Shown here piece by piece: positions 30,603-33,718 of a stretch of 33,718 nt of DNA (position 1 is its first letter; every line of letters starts with the position of its first letter). Source of the stretch: Proteobacteria bacterium UBA6156 (GTDB lineage: Bacteria > Pseudomonadota > Alphaproteobacteria > UBA2136 > UBA6156); NCBI GenBank assembly GCA_002422365.1, contig DIUO01000033.1:1-33718 (forward strand). The letters run 5' to 3'. The position numbers and the translations under genes are program-made. Under the pieces are notes generated by a model, which searched no databases, was not told the DNA's origin, and saw only the letters and a program-made list of their open reading frames with translations.

Positions 30603-30628
30603 AAAAAGCCGCCCTTGGGCGGCTTTTT
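30603..30628. terminator. Strong bidirectional terminator
   Basis: AAAAAGCCGCCC (30603-30614) pairs with GGGCGGCTTTTT (30617-30628), a 12-bp stem with A and T tracts on both sides. It lies between convergent genes ending at 30580 and 30649. Confidence 0.9.
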
Positions 30629-30648
30629 GGGGTTTTGCGGGGGAAACC

Positions 30649-31596
30649 CTAGGGGTTGCTGCCGCCGAAGTTGCCATAGGTTTGGGTGCTTAATGTGGCG
30701 GGTACCACGGGAGTGGCCGTGGTGGGGGTTCCGGTGGGATAGGTGACGCCGGGCAAAGTAAGCACACCTGTTGCGAGGGGGGTAGTTGCAGCTGCCGCAG
30801 CTGCCGCGCTGGCGGCCGTAGTGGCAGCGCCGCCGCTGCTGCCCGTGGGGTTGGGGGTGTTGTAGGGCGCGGCCGAGCATGAACTGCCGCTGCATGCGCC
30901 GGTGGAACTGCTGCTGCCCGATGTTCCGCCGCCGAACAAGTTGGACAGCATGCTGGAGAGGTTGCCGAGGCCGCCGCTGAGGAGCTTTTGGAGGAGTGAG
31001 GCGATAAGCGCCTGCACTATGGGATTTTGCAGCAGCTGCTGTAAGATTTCTCCTGCACCGCCGCCGGAAGAACTGTCGGATGAGCTGTCGCCGTCGTCGC
31101 TGTCGGTGGAGGTGGCCGGAGTGGTGGTTTCGGTATAACTGCCGTCGGCATAGGTGATGCGTTTGGTGGTGGAGCCGTCGGCGTGGGTGGTGGTTTCGGT
31201 GCTGATCACCGGGTTGCTGGCGGTGTCGTCGGTTTGGGCGGCGGCGTAGGCATCGAGAATGGCTTTGAGGGAGACGGCGAGGTCTTCGTAATTGCTTATT
31301 TCTCCGGTGAGCGTGGCGATTTCGGCGCTGTCGGTCAGGGCTTCGAGATCCACCTTCTTTATGGCGATGAGGGAGGTAAGCTCGGTATAGCGGGCCTGCA
31401 CCTCGGCGATTTGGGTGGCGGAGAGGTTGGCGATGATGGCGGCGATATCTTCGGCCGATGAGGACGCTGTGATGGTGGTGGTTTGGGCATAGGCGCGCAG
31501 GGGGATGGCCGGGCTGAGAGCCAAGCTGGTTGCGGCGAGGAGAGCCAAGCTATGGCTGGTGAAGCCCTTAAGGGAGAGGGTGTGAACGCGTTTCAT
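30649..31596 (-). CDS. Exported low-complexity protein sharing the amidase's N-terminal module
   Basis: The 315-residue protein has a signal peptide (cleavage near AYAQ, residue 38), a helical coiled-coil-like stretch (about 47-125: AEDIAAIIANLSATQIAEVQARYTELTSL and following), then ADGSTTKRITYADGSYTETTTPATS. A Ser/Asp/Gly-rich linker and a hydrophobic helical patch (GEILQQLLQNPIVQALIASLLQKLLSG) follow. The tail has CSAAPYNTPNPTGSSGG and poly-Ala/Thr. Module order and several motifs (NTPNP, ITxxxxxxGS, GGGAGEIL) match the protein at 32074-33624, but the enzymatic C-terminus is absent. Function unknown. A -10-like AAGTAT (plus strand 31602-31607) is only 5 bp from the ATG. Confidence 0.7.
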   Translation of the reverse strand: MKRVHTLSLKGFTSHSLALLAATSLALSPAIPLRAYAQTTTITASSSAEDIAAIIANLSATQIAEVQARYTELTSLIAIKKVDLEALTDSAEIATLTGEISNYEDLAVSLKAILDAYAAAQTDDTASNPVISTETTTHADGSTTKRITYADGSYTETTTPATSTDSDDGDSSSDSSSGGGAGEILQQLLQNPIVQALIASLLQKLLSGGLGNLSSMLSNLFGGGTSGSSSSTGACSGSSCSAAPYNTPNPTGSSGGAATTAASAAAAAAATTPLATGVLTLPGVTYPTGTPTTATPVVPATLSTQTYGNFGGSNP

Positions 31597-31601
31597 AATT
31601 T

Positions 31602-31630
31602 AAGTATTGGCTATTTTGGGAAAATTGCAA
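31602..31630 (-). promoter_or_regulatory. Candidate promoter of the exported paralogue
   Basis: On the minus strand TTGCAA (31625-31630), a 17-bp spacer and ATACTT (31602-31607) resemble a sigma70 promoter and the one upstream of the amidase gene. The -10 almost touches the start codon, implying a leaderless or near-leaderless mRNA. Confidence 0.4.
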
Positions 31631-31660
31631 GTGTTTGGATGGGGTTGGGGGTAAAATGGT

Positions 31661-31684
31661 GCAAGCCGCCCTGGGGCGGCTTGC
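31661..31684 (-). terminator. Terminator after the amidase-immunity pair
   Basis: GCAAGCCGCCC (31661-31671) pairs with GGGCGGCTTGC (31674-31684), an 11-bp stem with a 2-nt loop, followed on the minus strand by ACCATTTTAC. It ends the operon at 31694 and separates it from the next gene. Confidence 0.8.
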
Positions 31685-31693
31685 GGGGCGCCC

Positions 31694-32035
31694 TTATTGG
31701 CAGATGAAAGTTCCTGCCGTGGTGTCGAACGTGCAGGAGGTGCTGCCTGCGGGCACGTCCCTTGTCGTGGTGGTACCCGCAGCGCTTTCCACTTCGGAGT
31801 AGCACTCCACGTAGTACCCCGTTTCTTTTGGGTTGAGTGACCACCTCTGCAAGTGGTCTTCGCCGTAGGCACCGGTCTCCGGCGGGCCACCGAGGGGGAA
31901 GCCGCCGTTGGGGTCTTTTTGCAGAAGAACCCCGGCTTTGGTGCCCACCGGGCAGAGGCTGCCCGACGGGTCGGCGTGGGCGCAGGCAGTGGCGAAGAGG
32001 GCTGCCAGCGCGAGTGAAAAAGTGATTTTGTTCAT
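31694..32035 (-). CDS. Small periplasmic protein, candidate immunity protein
   Basis: The 113-residue protein has a signal peptide (MNKITFSLALAALFATACAHA) and conserved-looking cysteines. The pattern SLCPVGTKAG...GGPPETGAYGED...W...YYVECYSEVES...VPAGSTSCTF...FICQ resembles small exported STY0301-type proteins, from memory of the family and not confirmed by search. The gene begins 38 bp after the secreted amidase and ends at a terminator, the usual arrangement for a periplasmic immunity protein guarding against its partner. ATG 32035 (with GGAG) was preferred over an in-frame ATG four codons upstream because the signal peptide then starts cleanly. Confidence 0.6.
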   Translation of the reverse strand: MNKITFSLALAALFATACAHADPSGSLCPVGTKAGVLLQKDPNGGFPLGGPPETGAYGEDHLQRWSLNPKETGYYVECYSEVESAAGTTTTRDVPAGSTSCTFDTTAGTFICQ

Positions 32036-32073
32036 TGTGTTCTCCAAGGAGGTTATGGCTGAGTTTAGGGCGG

Positions 32074-33624
32074 TTAACTGGTTTTGGCCAGTCCTTCGCC
32101 CCAGATTTGTTCCGGGATGCGCTGGTAGCTGACGAAAATGGGTGGAACGTACCAGTAGATGCCGAGATAGGATGTTTTGGCATTGGCGATAGTGTAGTAG
32201 CGGCTGCCGCCTTCTTTGACGTTACCGTTCCAGTCGCTCCAAGGGATGGTGCTGATACGGGCACCACCGCTGCCGTTCCACTGGTGAAGAAGCGTGACAC
32301 CGGTTTTGTTTTGACCAAGGTAGATGCCTGTATGACTGCCTTTGGAAATTCCGCCGGGAGAGTTGGCGGGGCCATAGTTGCCGTTGTAGTTGAAGGTGGC
32401 GACCGGAGTGCCGATGGGGATATCGTTATCTTGTACCAATTCTCCCTGTTGCCAGCCGCTGGCGGAACCGAGGCCGGGATACATGGCCTTAGTGAGCGAA
32501 GCGCATTGCTGGCCATTGCGGGCGCAGTTGCTGGAGGAATCGCATTGGTATTTGCCGACTGCGGCCAAGGCGTCTTCTAGGGACTGGATTTTGCTGCCTG
32601 ATGCAGCTCCTGTGCTCTTGGGGTTGGGGGTGTTGACTTCGGGCGGGGCGCAGTCGGGCAGGGTGTTGGCGGCTTCTTCTTTGGCGGCTTTGGCTTGCTG
32701 TTCTTCGATTAGCTTGGCGGTGCTGCCGTTGGCGGTGATGCTGTCGTCGGCGGCCTTGCCGAGTTCGGTATCGGTGGTGCCGCCTGCGGTTTTACCGGCA
32801 GCGGTGATGTCGTCGTCGGCGGCTTTGCCGGGGGCGGTGTCGGTGGTGGCTTTGGTGGCGGGTTCGGCGGGTTTACAGGCGGGTTTGGCGGGTTTTTCTT
32901 CCTTTGGAGGTTGGGCTTGCGGTTGCTGCTGCTGTGCCCCGCTACCCTGCCCGGAAAGCATGGACTGGAGTTGTTGCTGGATGCCGCCCATGGCACCGCC
33001 TGCGCCGCCGCCAAGCGCGTTGCTGAGGGCTTGGGAAAGGATGTTGGAGAGGATGTCTCCGCCCGAGCCGCCGGAGGAGTTGCTGGAGTCGTCTTCTGAA
33101 GAGTTGCTGGATGAGCTGCCGGAACTGCCGCTGGAGCCGTTGGAAGAGCCGCTGGAGGAGCCATCGGAGGAGGAGTTAGTGGGCGCGGTGTAGGGCGCGG
33201 GGATGGTGGCGGTGGTGGTGGTGGCGTCGTTATAAGTGACGGTGACGGTGGAAGAGCCGTTGGCGGCATTGGCGACGCTGTAGGAGGTGATTTCTTTGCC
33301 GTCGCGCAGTTTGGCAACGATGACCTGCAGGGCGGTGGAAGTGGCGTTGAGTTGGGCGATTTCCGCCTTTAAAGTGCTGTGGGCGGTGGTGCCGGTGGTG
33401 AGTTGGGTGAGGTCGAGCGTTTTTTGGGCGACTTCGGCGGTGATGGCGTCGATGCGGTCTTGCAGGGCGTCGGCATCGGTTTGCACAAAATTGGTGTTGG
33501 AGAGAGTGGCGTTGAGGCTGGTAGTGGTGTTGATGCCGCCCAGGGCGGCTTGTGGCGCGGCAGGCAAGCACAAGGCGGCTGCGGCGGCGATGGAAAGAGC
33601 GGATAACGGGTGGTGGCGCGGCAC
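32074..33624 (-). CDS. Secreted modular protein with C-terminal cysteine amidase domain
   Basis: The 516-residue protein has a signal peptide (about 1-28), a coiled-coil stretch (about 50-105), a Thr-rich beta segment, a Ser/Gly/Asp-rich linker (about 145-190) and a Gly/Gln-rich region. A Lys/Pro/Ala-rich linker with internal GKAADD repeats (about 250-320) precedes the C-terminal domain (about 340-510). That domain has C374 (NGQQCASLTKAMYPGLG) and H431 (GSHTGIYLG), with HQW after, matching BPSL0067-type NlpC/P60-CHAP-like amidases that cut peptidoglycan peptides. The GTG start at 33624 has AGGAG at 10 nt. It is followed in the same operon by the candidate immunity gene. Confidence 0.75.
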   Translation of the reverse strand: MPRHHPLSALSIAAAAALCLPAAPQAALGGINTTTSLNATLSNTNFVQTDADALQDRIDAITAEVAQKTLDLTQLTTGTTAHSTLKAEIAQLNATSTALQVIVAKLRDGKEITSYSVANAANGSSTVTVTYNDATTTTATIPAPYTAPTNSSSDGSSSGSSNGSSGSSGSSSSNSSEDDSSNSSGGSGGDILSNILSQALSNALGGGAGGAMGGIQQQLQSMLSGQGSGAQQQQPQAQPPKEEKPAKPACKPAEPATKATTDTAPGKAADDDITAAGKTAGGTTDTELGKAADDSITANGSTAKLIEEQQAKAAKEEAANTLPDCAPPEVNTPNPKSTGAASGSKIQSLEDALAAVGKYQCDSSSNCARNGQQCASLTKAMYPGLGSASGWQQGELVQDNDIPIGTPVATFNYNGNYGPANSPGGISKGSHTGIYLGQNKTGVTLLHQWNGSGGARISTIPWSDWNGNVKEGGSRYYTIANAKTSYLGIYWYVPPIFVSYQRIPEQIWGEGLAKTS

Positions 33625-33657
33625 GGGTGACGGGCTCCTGTTCGGGTTGATAGTTTA

Positions 33658-33687
33658 AAGTATGGGGTTGGAGGGATAGGAGTGCAA
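33658..33687 (-). promoter_or_regulatory. Candidate promoter of the amidase operon
   Basis: On the minus strand TTGCAC (33682-33687) and ATACTT (33658-33663) are spaced by 18 bp, 33 bp before the GTG start. The hexamers match those of the paralogous gene's promoter. Confidence 0.45.
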
Positions 33688-33718
33688 GGTTTGGCGGGAT
33701 TTTGGGGCGGTGGGTGTG

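Overview
The window is a GC-rich bacterial chromosome segment carrying a division and cell wall (dcw) cluster. The gene set (mraZ, rsmH, ftsL, ftsI, murE, mraY, murD, ftsW, murG, murC, murB, ftsQ, ftsA, ftsZ, lpxC), the lptB/A/C-kdsD-rnd block and a class A RNase P RNA point to an alphaproteobacterium, a Gram-negative with LPS and meso-DAP peptidoglycan. I cannot place it below class. It may be an uncultured deep lineage, because the cluster is unusually interrupted.

Layout. 1-600: a 36-bp tandem repeat and rnpB (minus) with its own promoter and terminator. 700-2600: a DnaA-box-like site, a promoter overlapped by four 10-bp-phased MraZ-type boxes, a structured leader, mraZ, a terminator and rsmH. 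2600-10500: an 8-kb interruption of the dcw cluster, holding an AT-rich Panacea antitoxin/toxin-like pair, ppa, a small PD-(D/E)XK protein, accD, a palindrome-dense noncoding stretch, the inverted lptB-lptA-lptC-kdsD-rnd operon and a small secreted protein. 10500-24060: ftsL-ftsI-murE, then an unrelated secreted protein on the minus strand where murF is expected, then mraY-murD-ftsW-murG-murC-murB, then a GNAT / deoxyribosyltransferase-like / NUDIX cassette where ddl is expected. 24060-29850: ftsQ-ftsA, a four-helix-bundle (23S rRNA intervening-sequence type) protein, a small membrane protein, ftsZ and lpxC. 29950-33624: an acidic unknown protein, then three minus-strand exported proteins: a secreted cysteine amidase, a small periplasmic protein that looks like its immunity partner, and a paralogue sharing only the amidase's N-terminal module.

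How the genes work together: MurB-G, MraY, FtsI and FtsW build lipid II and septal wall. FtsL/Q/A/Z assemble the divisome, MraZ/RsmH regulate and modify, LpxC and KdsD start lipid A and KDO synthesis, and LptABC exports LPS. AccD supplies malonyl-CoA and Ppa clears pyrophosphate.

The most unusual observations are: (1) degenerate heptamer arrays (AGGNNNN) that begin on or just before the upstream stop codon at four dcw junctions and supply Shine-Dalgarno sequence, with a fifth inside accD; (2) the joint absence of murF and ddl, the D-Ala-D-Ala branch; (3) a 38-bp duplication joining murB to an inserted GNAT gene; (4) the modular secreted amidase with candidate immunity partner and module-sharing paralogue. 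No tRNA, insertion sequence or CRISPR array was recognised.
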